Below, piece by piece: positions 7,363 to 16,300 of a DNA stretch of 36,873 nucleotides. The DNA is from a bacterium (GTDB taxonomy: Bacteria > Desulfobacterota > Binatia > HRBIN30 > CADEER01): the NCBI GenBank assembly GCA_030430165.1, contig JAUIGL010000062.1, positions 1 through 36,873 on the forward strand, in the 5' to 3' direction. Positions within the stretch are counted from its first letter, which is position 1. Every line of letters starts with the position of its first letter. Under the pieces are notes generated by a model. The model was given only the letters and a program-made list of their open reading frames with translations. It was not told the DNA's origin and did no database searches. Position numbers and translations under genes: made by a program.

Positions 7363-7650
7363 ATGACCCGACGAACCAACGGATTCAGACTGTTCCTCCA
7401 GGTCGGCGATACGGTCGGCCATCGCGACTATGGCCAGTGGGGGGAAGGCCAGGTGATCGAGGAGATGACCTCGACCATCCCGGGCGGTACCTGCCTGGTC
7501 AGAGTTCTCTTCCGCGACGGTCGCGAGCGCACTTTCAACAACGACCTCGATTCGCAGATGTGTTGCTACTACATGGGGCTGCGCAAGATCATTGCCGACG
7601 AGGAGGAGAAGCGGCCCCCCGTCGTCGCGCCGCTCTTGCCGAAGCGCTGA
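7363..7650 (+). CDS. DUF3553-like small protein
   Basis: 95 residues. The core FLQVGDTVGHRDYGQWGEGQ, then VRVLFRDGRERTF, matches the DUF3553 pattern (G-x-V-x-H-x5-WG-x-G-x-V ... V-x-F-x3-G-x-RTF), a small beta domain also found at the end of UvrD-type helicases. Function of stand-alone members is unknown. A C-terminal Cys pair (MCCYYMG) and a proline-rich tail follow. ATG 7363 has no clear Shine-Dalgarno sequence. It ends 9 nt from the convergent gene at 7660. Confidence 0.7.
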   Translation: MTRRTNGFRLFLQVGDTVGHRDYGQWGEGQVIEEMTSTIPGGTCLVRVLFRDGRERTFNNDLDSQMCCYYMGLRKIIADEEEKRPPVVAPLLPKR

Positions 7651-7659
7651 GCCGCCGCC

Positions 7660-8265
7660 TCAGACTCGCGCGCGCCCCGACTCCCACTCGGCGATTCCTT
7701 CGGGCGAGAGGTAGTGCTCGATCAGCTGGCGAAAACCGCGCAGCGCCCGCTTGCGATCCTTGAACAGTCGCTCGCGCACCCACTCGTCACCGATCCAGCA
7801 ATCGAACGAAGGTTCCTTGGTCAACGCAAGCTCGAGGATACGCTCGCCGATCGGTGTTCCGGTCACCAGCAGGCGAACCGTGCGGCCCGAGTCGATCAGT
7901 GCCCCCCGCGCATACGAGGGCAACTCGACCGCCGCGCGGATTCGCTCGGCCTCCGCCGCCGGGAATCGCTTTTCCGACAGCTGGACGTAGCCCCACTCGC
8001 CTTCGGCCGGATTGGCTTCGATCAACAGGTTCAAGTTGCTGTCGGTGAGGCGCTTGCGCGCCGCCTCCTGTTCGAAACCCTTGGCCGAGCGATAGAAGCG
8101 GTCACCGACCGGCGCTGCCGAAGGAATCACCGGCGCCGGCTTGTCGCGATCCTTGTCGCCGAAGTCGACCCACCAGCGGTCTTTGACCGCCTTGTCGTCG
8201 CCCTCTGCCGCCTCCCCGGCCTCTTCCGTTTCGGGATCCGGGCCGGGCTTCGCGTCTTCGCTCAT
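7660..8265 (-). CDS. Uncharacterised acidic-N-terminal protein coupled to the HExxH gene
   Basis: A 201-residue cytoplasmic protein from ATG 8265. An acidic, disordered first 40 residues (MSEDAKPGPDPETEEAGEAA) is followed by a globular part with KDRWWVDFGDKDRD, NLLIEANPAEGEWGYVQLSE and a C-terminal helix-rich end FRQLIEHYLSPEGIAEWESG. No signal peptide or membrane segment. I recognise no family. Its start overlaps the stop of the metallopeptidase gene by four bases (ATGA), so the two are made together and may function together, for example as a peptidase and its substrate or regulator. That is inference. Confidence 0.75.
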   Translation of the reverse strand: MSEDAKPGPDPETEEAGEAAEGDDKAVKDRWWVDFGDKDRDKPAPVIPSAAPVGDRFYRSAKGFEQEAARKRLTDSNLNLLIEANPAEGEWGYVQLSEKRFPAAEAERIRAAVELPSYARGALIDSGRTVRLLVTGTPIGERILELALTKEPSFDCWIGDEWVRERLFKDRKRALRGFRQLIEHYLSPEGIAEWESGRARV

Positions 8266-8684
8266 GCAGCGCGACGCCGCGTCGAACGGGCGTTCACCCC
8301 GCGCGGCGAGCGCCGCGGCTCTACGTTGCGCTCCATCCGCGCCGCGAACAAATCGGCCTTGGCCTCGGCGTCCGTCCAGAGAATGTAGTGGCCCATCTCG
8401 TGGTAGACGGTGTTGATCCACTGCTTCTCCGAGTTGTACTTGAGGCCGCGCTTCCAGTTCTCGGGGTGGACCAGATAGATCGTTCCGTTCTCGAAAGTCC
8501 GGCCGGCGGTGCGCCCCCAGTCGAGGTACTCGAACCACTCCACCCGGGGGCGTTTCAGGCGGTAGAAACGGCAGATCTCGGACACTGCCTTGTTGAACCG
8601 GGATACCTTGTGCTCGTCGAAGAATTCGCTCAGCAATCGGTGAATCTGACGGCGATCCTTGATCGGTGGTACGGGCATCCGCAT
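8262..8684 (-). CDS. Putative zinc metallopeptidase (ImmA/IrrE-like HExxH)
   Basis: 140 residues from ATG 8684 (MRMPVPPIKDRRQIHRLLSE). The zinc motif HEMGH in NTVYHEMGHYILW is followed by EAKADLFAARM. This is the spacing seen in ImmA/IrrE-type peptidases, where a downstream Glu/Asp in E-x-x-A-D-x-FA completes the site. The upstream segment has a WFEYLDWGR and NGTIYLVHPENW beta region. There is no DNA-binding domain or signal peptide. ImmA-like enzymes usually cleave a repressor or regulator; the coupled gene at 7660 is the obvious candidate partner, but nothing in the sequence proves it. A good promoter lies 45 nt upstream. Confidence 0.7.
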   Translation of the reverse strand: MRMPVPPIKDRRQIHRLLSEFFDEHKVSRFNKAVSEICRFYRLKRPRVEWFEYLDWGRTAGRTFENGTIYLVHPENWKRGLKYNSEKQWINTVYHEMGHYILWTDAEAKADLFAARMERNVEPRRSPRGVNARSTRRRAA

Positions 8685-8729
8685 GGCTGCGCTCGGTGTC
8701 CTCTGTGGCAGTTGGTTAGGCAGCGTCGG

Positions 8730-8758
8730 ACGATAAAGAGGCCTCCAATCCTTGTCAA
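8730..8758 (-). promoter_or_regulatory. Sigma-70 promoter for the metallopeptidase gene
   Basis: Minus-strand consensus -35 TTGACA (8753-8758), 17-bp spacer, -10 TATCGT (8730-8735). It gives a leader of roughly 35-40 nt before ATG 8684. Confidence 0.6.
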
Positions 8759-8883
8759 CTTGGGGACCGGCGGAGGCGGCGCAGAACGACCGAGAAGTGA
8801 CTGGTTTTCCAGCACTTGCTAGCAATAGTTGAATAGCCACCTGACCAACGGGCCGCAATCTAGCCAAGCCGTGGCGGCTTCTG

Positions 8884-8889
8884 TATGAT
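8884..8889 (+). promoter_or_regulatory. -10 element TATGAT for lgt
   Basis: TATGAT ends 8 nt before ATG 8898. No good -35 is seen at 16-18 bp. The spacing again suggests a leaderless mRNA. Confidence 0.4.
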
Positions 8890-8897
8890 CGGCTCGA

Positions 8898-9761
8898 ATG
8901 TATCCCGAAATTGCGAGTTTCGGCCCCTTCACGATTGGCCCCTTCAGCCTCGGCGAGAGCACCTACGGTCCCTACGTCATCGGCCCGATTGGCCTCTACA
9001 CTTTCGGCTTGATGATGGGGCTCGGCTTCCTCGTCGCCGCCAACCTCGCCGGCCGCGAGCTGGCTCGCCGCGGTCGCGATCCGGAGATCGCTTCGTCCCT
9101 GCTGATCGGCGGCGTCGTCGGCGGTCTCGTCGGCTCGCGCATCTGGGCGGTCTACAACGAGTGGGACCTGTTCCTCGAGGCGCCGCTCACCGCCCTCTTC
9201 GCCGGCGCCGGATTCGTCTGGTACGGCGGTCTGATCGGCGGAGCGATCTCCAGCACCTGGGTGTTCTGGCGACATTCGATCCCGTGGCTGCAGGGAGCGG
9301 ACTGCGTCGCCCCCGGCCTCGCCCTGGGCCAGGCCCTCGGCCGAATCGGCTGCCACCTCGGCGGCGACGGCGATTGGGGCCGCCTGACCGACGTTCCCTG
9401 GGGCGTCGCCTACACCAATGCGATCATCGGCTGGCCGCACGCCGAGGGCGAGCTGGTCCACCCGACGCCGCTCTACGAGTGCGCCGCCTACACCGCGGTG
9501 TTCGCCCTGCTGTGGGGTTGGCGCAGGCGCGCCGGCCGCGACGGCGAGATCTTCGCGCTCTACCTGCTCACCGCCCCCGCCGCTCGCTTCGTCATCGAGT
9601 TCTACCGGGTCAACCCGCCGGTGCTGTTCGGCTTGACCCAGGCGCAACTGTTCAGCCTGGCGCTGGTCGCCGGCGGCGCCCTGCTTCTCGCCTGGTTGCG
9701 CGTCACTCGGGACGCAGTCGAAATCAGCCACGGCATGCCCGCCGGCGCCACGACGGAATGA
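8898..9761 (+). CDS. lgt: Prolipoprotein diacylglyceryl transferase Lgt
   Basis: Inner-membrane enzyme that moves diacylglycerol from phosphatidylglycerol onto the lipobox Cys of prolipoproteins. 287 residues with about seven membrane spans. Family landmarks seen are YTFGLMMGLGF near the N-terminus, VWYGGLIGG, DCVAPGLALGQALGRIGCHL, HPTPLYE and RFVIEFYR. The signature is GRIGCHLGGDGDWG instead of the textbook GRxGNFxNxE; the Cys/Asp variant occurs in Lgt of some other phyla, so activity is still expected. ATG 8898 has TATGAT 8 nt upstream and no Shine-Dalgarno sequence. It is followed by a coupled thioredoxin-like gene (ATGA overlap). Confidence 0.93.
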   Translation: MYPEIASFGPFTIGPFSLGESTYGPYVIGPIGLYTFGLMMGLGFLVAANLAGRELARRGRDPEIASSLLIGGVVGGLVGSRIWAVYNEWDLFLEAPLTALFAGAGFVWYGGLIGGAISSTWVFWRHSIPWLQGADCVAPGLALGQALGRIGCHLGGDGDWGRLTDVPWGVAYTNAIIGWPHAEGELVHPTPLYECAAYTAVFALLWGWRRRAGRDGEIFALYLLTAPAARFVIEFYRVNPPVLFGLTQAQLFSLALVAGGALLLAWLRVTRDAVEISHGMPAGATTE

Positions 9762-10276
9762 AGAAGGCCCTCCCATTCGTCCTGCTGGCCGTGGTGGTTG
9801 CGCTCGCGCTCGGCCTGCAGTCGCTGCAGGACTCGGCGGCGACCGGCTACGAAGCGGCCGACTTCGAGCTTCCCGGGCTCGACGGCGAGCAGTACAAGCT
9901 GTCGCAGTATCGGGGGAAGGTCGTGTTTCTCAACATGTGGGCGACCTGGTGCCCGCCGTGCATCGCCGAAATGCCGTCGATCGAAGCGCTGCATCGCCGC
10001 TTCCGCGACCGCGACCTGGTCGTGCTCGCGGTCAGCGCCGACAGCGAGGGCGAGAAGGTGGTAGCCCCGATGGTGCGTGACCTCGGAGTTTCGTTCCCGA
10101 TCCTGCTCGATACCGAGGGGACTTTACCGCCCCGCTACGGCGTGACCGGATACCCGGAGACCTTCGTCATCGGCCGCGACGGCCGCGTCCTCGAGCACTT
10201 CATCGGCCCCACCGACTGGTCGAGCACGGCCCGCATCAACTACTTCGACGGACTCCTGCGCCAGCCCACCGGCTGA
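9758..10276 (+). CDS. TlpA-like membrane-anchored thioredoxin
   Basis: Periplasmic thiol-disulfide oxidoreductase. The N-terminal anchor ALPFVLLAVVVALALGL is followed by an AhpC/TSA-thioredoxin fold: FELPGLDGEQYKLSQYRGKV, the active site WATWCPPC (Cys65, Cys68), AVSADSEG, and the cis-proline region GYPETFVI. 172 residues. It is closest in style to TlpA/ResA/CcmG proteins that reduce apocytochrome c or other periplasmic thiols. It is not next to the ccm genes of this window, so a CcmG role is possible but unproven. ATG 9758 overlaps the lgt stop by four bases. Confidence 0.9.
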   Translation: MKKALPFVLLAVVVALALGLQSLQDSAATGYEAADFELPGLDGEQYKLSQYRGKVVFLNMWATWCPPCIAEMPSIEALHRRFRDRDLVVLAVSADSEGEKVVAPMVRDLGVSFPILLDTEGTLPPRYGVTGYPETFVIGRDGRVLEHFIGPTDWSSTARINYFDGLLRQPTG

Positions 10277-10291
10277 GCCCAGAGCAACGAA

Positions 10292-10306
10292 GCGGGCGAA
10301 GCCCGC
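10292..10306. terminator. Small hairpin between convergent tlpA-like and omp85 genes
   Basis: GCGGGC-GAA-GCCCGC, a 6-bp stem with a 3-nt loop, in the 111-nt gap between convergent genes. No T run follows on either strand, so termination is uncertain. It may instead be a REP-like short palindrome. Confidence 0.35.
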
Positions 10307-10387
10307 CCCTCCCTACGCCTTCGCCTCTGCCCGAGCCCGCGCCTGCGAGCCATTCCGCGGCGCCGGCAGAGCGCCGCAGAATACGAG

Positions 10388-13342
10388 CTAGAACGTGGCG
10401 CCGATGCTCACCGAGAACTCGCCGAACGACTCCTTGTTCATCGTCCCGTCGGCCAGCTCGCGGGTTCGCCGGTCGAGCTTCAGCCCATAGTCGACGCTGA
10501 TCGGCCCGACTGGCGTCACGTAGCGCAGGCCGACTCCTGCGGTGGTGCGAAAGTTGTCGAGCGAAACCTTGGCGTCGTTGACCTCGGTCAGCGGGTCGTC
10601 GGGATCGCCGGCGCGGCAAGCGCTGTCGCACTGCGACAGGTAGTTGCCGCCGCCGTCGACGAACAGAACCAGCCCGAGGGCGCCATAGATCGGAATGCGC
10701 AGCTCGCTCTTGCCGATCAGGGCGAGGTCGCCACCCACCTCGTTTCCCGCGCCGTCGTACGGCCCCAGGCTGTTGACCACGAAACCGCGCACCGACTCGC
10801 CGCCGCCGACGAAGTAGCGCCTGCGGATGGGGACGATGGGGTCGCCGTCGAGCGAACGCACCCAGCCGACGCGCAGCGAGTACACGAAGACCCAGTCCCA
10901 CCACAGCGGAATCAGATGCGTGTGTTGGACGTCGATCTCGACCAGGCTGATCTCGGAGAGGCCGGGCAGCGCGTAGCGCAGGCGCACGCTCTCGAGAAAT
11001 CCCGAGCGCGGATTGAAGGGATTGTCGCGCCCGTCGTACAGCAGGAAGGGGGCTACCACCGTAGCCCAGTTCGATTGCTCGTCGCGGGCCAGGAACGGAA
11101 CCGGCAGGACGTCGAAGATCCGCGTGTGCTCGACCTGCAGGTCGAGGCCAACTCCGAGCGCATCGCTCAGCTGCCTGGCAATGCCGCCGCCGACCGCCAG
11201 CCGCTCGACGTCGTACTGATCGATGGTGCGCGTGTTGCGCTCGAGCACGGTATTCAGGTGCAGCTCGAACGGACCGTCGCGCAGCGCCGGCTCGGAGAAG
11301 CTGATGCCGAGCAGGTATTGGGTCGGCTCGGCATCTCCCGGATCGAACCCCAGCTGTCCGCGCACTCGCAGCTGCTGCGCCCGGTGGTTGAGATTGGCGT
11401 AGGTCAGCTCGCCAAAGCCGGTAAAGCCCTGCAAGCTGTCGTAACCGACACCGTAGCGCAGCCGCCCCGGCGGCTTCGCCGCGACCGCGACGACGACGTC
11501 GCTCTCGATCTCCTCCTCGCCATTGGCGGCGGGCGCGTCACCGTCCACTTCCGCCGGGCGGGCTTGCTCCGCCGACACCGAAACGTTGCTGAACACGCCG
11601 GTGCCGTAGACATCTCGCTGTGCCTCCAGCATTTGGTCGGTCGACACCGGGTCGCCCTGTGCGAACGGGATGGATCGGGCGATGACGCGGTCCTCGACTT
11701 CGGAGTTTCCCTCGATGCGAACCCGGCCGACCCGCGAAAGCGGACCGCGTACCAGGTCGAACGACACCCGCGCCGCGATCTCCCCACCCTCCGCGCTTTC
11801 GGGCATCGCCTCGCGCTCGACCGTCAGCCTAACCCGCGCGTCGCGGTATCCGCCGCGCCGCCAACCTCCCTCCCAATCCCGCCGCGCGCTCTCGAGGCCG
11901 GGTGGGTCGTAGGGCTCGCCGGTGAAGCCCTGTGGCAACGGGTTGTCGAACGCGGCGCCCGCGACACCGCTGGCGACGACCTTGCGTACGACGGTTCGCG
12001 GGCCTTCGTCGATCTGGAACACGACGACCACCGAGCCCTCCGCTTCGTCGCGCTCGAGCTCGCGGGTCACCTCGGCGCTCTCGAACCCGTTGCGCGAATA
12101 CAGGAAGCGCAGCCGGTCGACATCCTCGACCAGCTCGCCGTCTTCCAGGTTGCGCTCGGCGCGCAGCGGCAGCCAGTGCCGGTGACCGGTCTCGACCACA
12201 TCCGCCAGCTTGCCGTCGTCGAGCGAGCGGTTGCCGCGGAACTCGACGGCCTCGATCCGGTAGCGCTCGCCCTCGTCGATGGTGAACACGACTCGTTGCG
12301 CATCCTCGGCGTCGAGATCCACCCGCGCGTCGACGAACCCGGCCGCCTGGTAGCGTTGCCGCATCTGTCGCGCCAGCTGGCGCCAGGTGTTGGCGGTGAA
12401 GATGACGCGGTCGAGGAGCTCGTCGTGCGGTACCAGGTCCTCCTCGGAGAGTGCATGGTTGCCCTCGAGCACGATCTCCCGCTGGCCCTCGGTGTCGACC
12501 TCCACGGTGAGCTCGCGCTCGGTGGGTTCCAGATACCGCCAGTCGGCGGTCACGCGCGATTGGTAGTAGCCGGCGGCGCGCAACTCGCGCACGATCCGAC
12601 GCCGGGTGTCGCGTGCCAGCAGGCGGGTCCGCGGCACGCCGAGCAGCGGCTCGGTGGCGTCGGAAACGATCTTCTCGACTTCCGGATTGGCCGCCGCCAC
12701 CGCTATCTGCGCGACGACGATGGGTGGCCCGGCATCGACCTCGACGATGACCCGAATCGCGCCCTGGTCGGTCTCGGTTCGCATCGCCACCTGGGCGAAG
12801 CCGAAGCCCGCCGCATCGAAGCGCTCCAGGATCCGGCGGCTACCGCGGTCGAGCAGCTGCGGCTCGAACAAGGTCCCGGCTCTGACACCGAGAAGGCGCC
12901 GCACCTGGCGCTCTCCCGGCGGCCGAATCGGTTCGGGGCGGCGTGTGATCCAGCGAGCGAACGCCTTGACCGGGTAGAACCAGTCGACGTCGACCCCGCG
13001 CAGCTCGACGCTCGACACCGTGGGCTTGCGATCGAGCGTGATCTCGACCAGGCAGTCGGCCCCGCCGCCCCGATCCACGACCGCAACGCTGCGGAACAGT
13101 TGGGTCTCGGCGAGTCGGTCGACGGCCAGCTGCCGTGCTGCGGGTCGCCACGAATCACCGACGGCGAGACCAGCCGTCGCCGCGGTCGCGTCGACGTCGA
13201 CCCAGGCGTCGGCGTCGACCTGGATCCGGGCGATCCGGCTCCCTTCCCGGCAAGCGTCGTCTTCGCCCGCCGCGCGGAGCGGGCACCACGTGCCGATCAG
13301 CAAGAGCAACGCCGTCAATGGGCGGTTCACTCGCCGAGTCAC
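10388..13342 (-). CDS. Omp85-family outer-membrane protein (TamA/BamA type)
   Basis: Beta-barrel insertase or translocation pore of the outer membrane. 984 residues from GTG 13342, which overlaps the tamB stop (GTGA). A signal peptide (PLTALLLLIGTWCPLRAAG) is followed by at least five POTRA-like repeats, recognisable by units such as VEFRGNRSLDDGKL, VRIEGNSEVEDRVI and LEGNHALSEEDL, then a 16-strand-type barrel. The barrel carries FVGGGESVRGF (the conserved loop-6 region), GVGLRYVTPVGPISVDYGLK and the terminal Phe (SVSIGATF). Coupling to tamB favours a TamA role. The POTRA count is higher than the three of classical TamA and resembles BamA, so one protein may serve both. Confidence 0.92.
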   Translation of the reverse strand: MTRRVNRPLTALLLLIGTWCPLRAAGEDDACREGSRIARIQVDADAWVDVDATAATAGLAVGDSWRPAARQLAVDRLAETQLFRSVAVVDRGGGADCLVEITLDRKPTVSSVELRGVDVDWFYPVKAFARWITRRPEPIRPPGERQVRRLLGVRAGTLFEPQLLDRGSRRILERFDAAGFGFAQVAMRTETDQGAIRVIVEVDAGPPIVVAQIAVAAANPEVEKIVSDATEPLLGVPRTRLLARDTRRRIVRELRAAGYYQSRVTADWRYLEPTERELTVEVDTEGQREIVLEGNHALSEEDLVPHDELLDRVIFTANTWRQLARQMRQRYQAAGFVDARVDLDAEDAQRVVFTIDEGERYRIEAVEFRGNRSLDDGKLADVVETGHRHWLPLRAERNLEDGELVEDVDRLRFLYSRNGFESAEVTRELERDEAEGSVVVVFQIDEGPRTVVRKVVASGVAGAAFDNPLPQGFTGEPYDPPGLESARRDWEGGWRRGGYRDARVRLTVEREAMPESAEGGEIAARVSFDLVRGPLSRVGRVRIEGNSEVEDRVIARSIPFAQGDPVSTDQMLEAQRDVYGTGVFSNVSVSAEQARPAEVDGDAPAANGEEEIESDVVVAVAAKPPGRLRYGVGYDSLQGFTGFGELTYANLNHRAQQLRVRGQLGFDPGDAEPTQYLLGISFSEPALRDGPFELHLNTVLERNTRTIDQYDVERLAVGGGIARQLSDALGVGLDLQVEHTRIFDVLPVPFLARDEQSNWATVVAPFLLYDGRDNPFNPRSGFLESVRLRYALPGLSEISLVEIDVQHTHLIPLWWDWVFVYSLRVGWVRSLDGDPIVPIRRRYFVGGGESVRGFVVNSLGPYDGAGNEVGGDLALIGKSELRIPIYGALGLVLFVDGGGNYLSQCDSACRAGDPDDPLTEVNDAKVSLDNFRTTAGVGLRYVTPVGPISVDYGLKLDRRTRELADGTMNKESFGEFSVSIGATF

Positions 13343-16300
13343 TCGAGGGTGCCCCCGTAGCCCTCGCCCCAACGCAACCAACTGGGCAGTCGCCAGAACT
13401 CGACGCGCTGCGACAGCTCGCCACCGAGGCCACCCTCCTGCGAAGTGGTCCGGCTCTCCCAGCGCAAGACGGTCGAGACGCGCGATGTGATGTCGTAGCT
13501 GACTTCCACCGAGGTCTGCGATTGGACGCCAAAGGTCTGGGCGATCCAGGCGTACAGATCGTCGCTGAGCTTCTTGCCGACCCGCAACTGCGGCTCGAAC
13601 TCGCCGGTCGACGCGGAAAAACCGGGCCGCAACTCGACCTCGTCGAAGGGCAGGACCTCGTTGACTTCGTCGGCGAGCAGCTTGCCGACCCGCCCGGCGG
13701 CAAAACCTGCCACCTGATCCATGCCGAAGCCGCTGCCGCCGGATGTGCCCGCGCTACCCGACTGCAACTGCGACACCGTCTTGCCGAAGGCAATCAAGCT
13801 GGCGACGTCGGTCTCGCTGAGGCCGTCCGGAGATTCCAGATCGACTCTGTAACGGTTGGTGTCGCCGGTCACCCGCACCTGGACCGAGTAGGAGAGGTCG
13901 TCGGTGTCGACCACCGTCTCCGCCAGGAAATCGATGTCGGCGACGCCCTGTTTCTCGGGCTTGAAGGCGACGACGCCGTTGACCACCTGGAAGGTCCGGC
14001 CGCGCAGCTCCAATTGTCCGTCGATCACCTCGATCCGGCCGTCGAGCTCGGGCTTGCGCGCGGAGCCGCGCACCGCCAGGTCGCCGCGTCCTTCGATGCG
14101 CGCGATGTTGGAATCCACGTGCAGCCCATCGGGGGCGCGGATCCGCAGGTCGAGGAGCAGGGGTGGACGCGCCGCCTGCGCGGTGGGTGCGGGATCGAGG
14201 GCGCGCTCAAAGGACGGAATCAGGTCGGTGAAGCTGAGGTCGCGACTGAAGAGAAACTCGTCGATCTCGATTTCCCCCGCCAACACCACCCGATCCCACG
14301 CGCCCGCCAGCGTCCCCTTGCCGGAGACCTCGGCTTCCGAATGTGCCGTCGGCGCGAGCGCAACGCCGCGGCCCTGCCAGCGCAGGTCCGGCCCCTGGTC
14401 GAGGTCGACCCCACCTTCCACCAGTACTCTGCCGCCGCCGATCTCCGCGGTCAGGGCGTCGGTTTGCACCCGCTTGCCGTCGAGCACCAGCACCCCCTGG
14501 AGCTCGGTCACGTAGAGCAGCTCGCCGACCGCGATCTCCGCCCCGCCGAGCTCGACTCGGCCATCGAGGCGTAGGCGGGCGGCGGGCGCGCCGGTGACCT
14601 CGAGGGAGACCTCCGCCAGGCCCTTCGACCCGCCGAGCGCCTCGCCCGCCGCGCCGAGCCACTGCAGGCTGACCTCGCCGTCGGCTTGGGCGCGGTACCG
14701 ACCATCGGCCGAGGCACCGCCGCGCAGTCGCAACCGCGACCGGCGCCCGCCGATCTCGACTTCTTCCAACTCTACGCGCCCGTCGGACAACGCCGCGACG
14801 ACCGGTCCATCGGCAGTCAACGTCTCCGGACCGCCGCGAATGCTGAGATCGCCGAGCTCCAGCCGCAGGCTGGCGGCGGCGAGGTGGTGCAGGCTACCGC
14901 TGGCTTGCAGGCGTCCGCTCGCCACCGGCACCAGCGTGTAGGCACCTAGTGGAAGCGGTCCGACTTCCAGCTCGTCGGCCATCAGCTCCGCGGTGAACGC
15001 TCCACCGCGGTTCTCGTCGACCAGCGCCTCGAGCTTGCCCTGGCCGCCGAGCAGCTCGCCGCTGATCGTCCATCGGCCCTCTTCAACCTCGGCGACGATC
15101 GTCGAATCCTTGGCCGCCACGCCGGCCAGCTCGACCTCCGACAAGCGCAGCGAGACGTCGCCGCCGGTCCCCTTTGGCCCCGGCAGGAGAGAGGCGTTGG
15201 CGTCGATCAGCGCGCTGCTGTCGTCGCTCGACCAGCGCCAGCGTTCGAGGTCCGCCTCGACACCGACGATCGCTTGCTGACGCCCGCGCACCGCGAAGGC
15301 GAGCTCACCCTCCCCTTCGCTGGCATCCGAGCGCCCGTCGATGGTCCACGACTCCGACTGCCAGACGACGCGCGCCTCGGCGTCGGCAAAGCCGACCGGC
15401 CCGACGCTCAGCTCGGGCGCAGAGACGCTTCCCGTCACCTCGCCGCCGCGCCACGGCCCGCTGGCGCGAAAGCCGCCGTCGACCAAGCCGTCGAGCTCGA
15501 CCCCCGCCGACAAGGCCCGGCCGAGCCGCGTCAGGTCGATCCGCGAGGCGCGCAGCTTCCATTGGTTCTCGGCGTCGTGAGCGAGCGCCAGACGCCCCTC
15601 CGCCTCGACCGCGCCGGTCGGTCCGACCAGGTCGAGGGTCCGCACCTGGAGCCGGGTTGGGGTCGCGGTCAGGCTCGCCGACAGCTCGCCGAGGTCAACC
15701 TCCCGCCAGGCGAGGCCCTCCCCGTCGAGGGTGATCTCGGCCCGCGGCTGGGCGGTCGAACCGGTGATCTCGGCGGTGGCGTCGAGGCGACCGGCCGGGG
15801 TCGCGTCTGCCCCCAGCTCGAGTCGCCCGGCCAGTGCAGCGAGGTCGAGCCGTTCCAGGGTCAGGTCGCCCTCGAGCTCGCTGGCGGACAATCGCGCCAG
15901 CTCGGCGCGGATTCGTCCCTGCTCGGCGAGGTCGGCGACACCGCTGCCGGCGAGACTGCTATCGTCGAAGCTCAGGTCGAGAGCGGTCGGCAGCGCATCG
16001 CCTCCTGCGACGGCGAGGCGCAGCTGCGCCCTGATCGCGCCGTCGATCTCGGGCTCGATGGCGAGCTGCAGATCGACGTCGCCGCCAACCCGAACCTCGG
16101 TGTCACCGTCGTAGTAAGGCAGTTCTCTCAGATCGATCTCGTCTCCCGTGACGTCGGCGGTGAGCGCGAGCTCCGACTCGTCGAAGGTCACCGTACCGGT
16201 CAACGAGCCGTCAGCCGCGGTGATCCGCAGGTCGGTCGCCGACCACTGTGAGCCGTCGCGCCGGATACGCGCCTGCAGTCGCTGTCCGCGAATCTCACTC

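Noticed and set aside
8262..9776. 504-codon minus-strand frame extending the HExxH gene upstream across lgt
   Set aside because: Homology-like sequence begins only near 8684; upstream it is antisense to lgt and lies beyond a consensus promoter at 8730-8758.
10916..13360. 814-codon open frame on the plus strand
   Set aside because: Exact antisense shadow of the Omp85 gene; the real strand shows a signal peptide, POTRA repeats and a terminal Phe.
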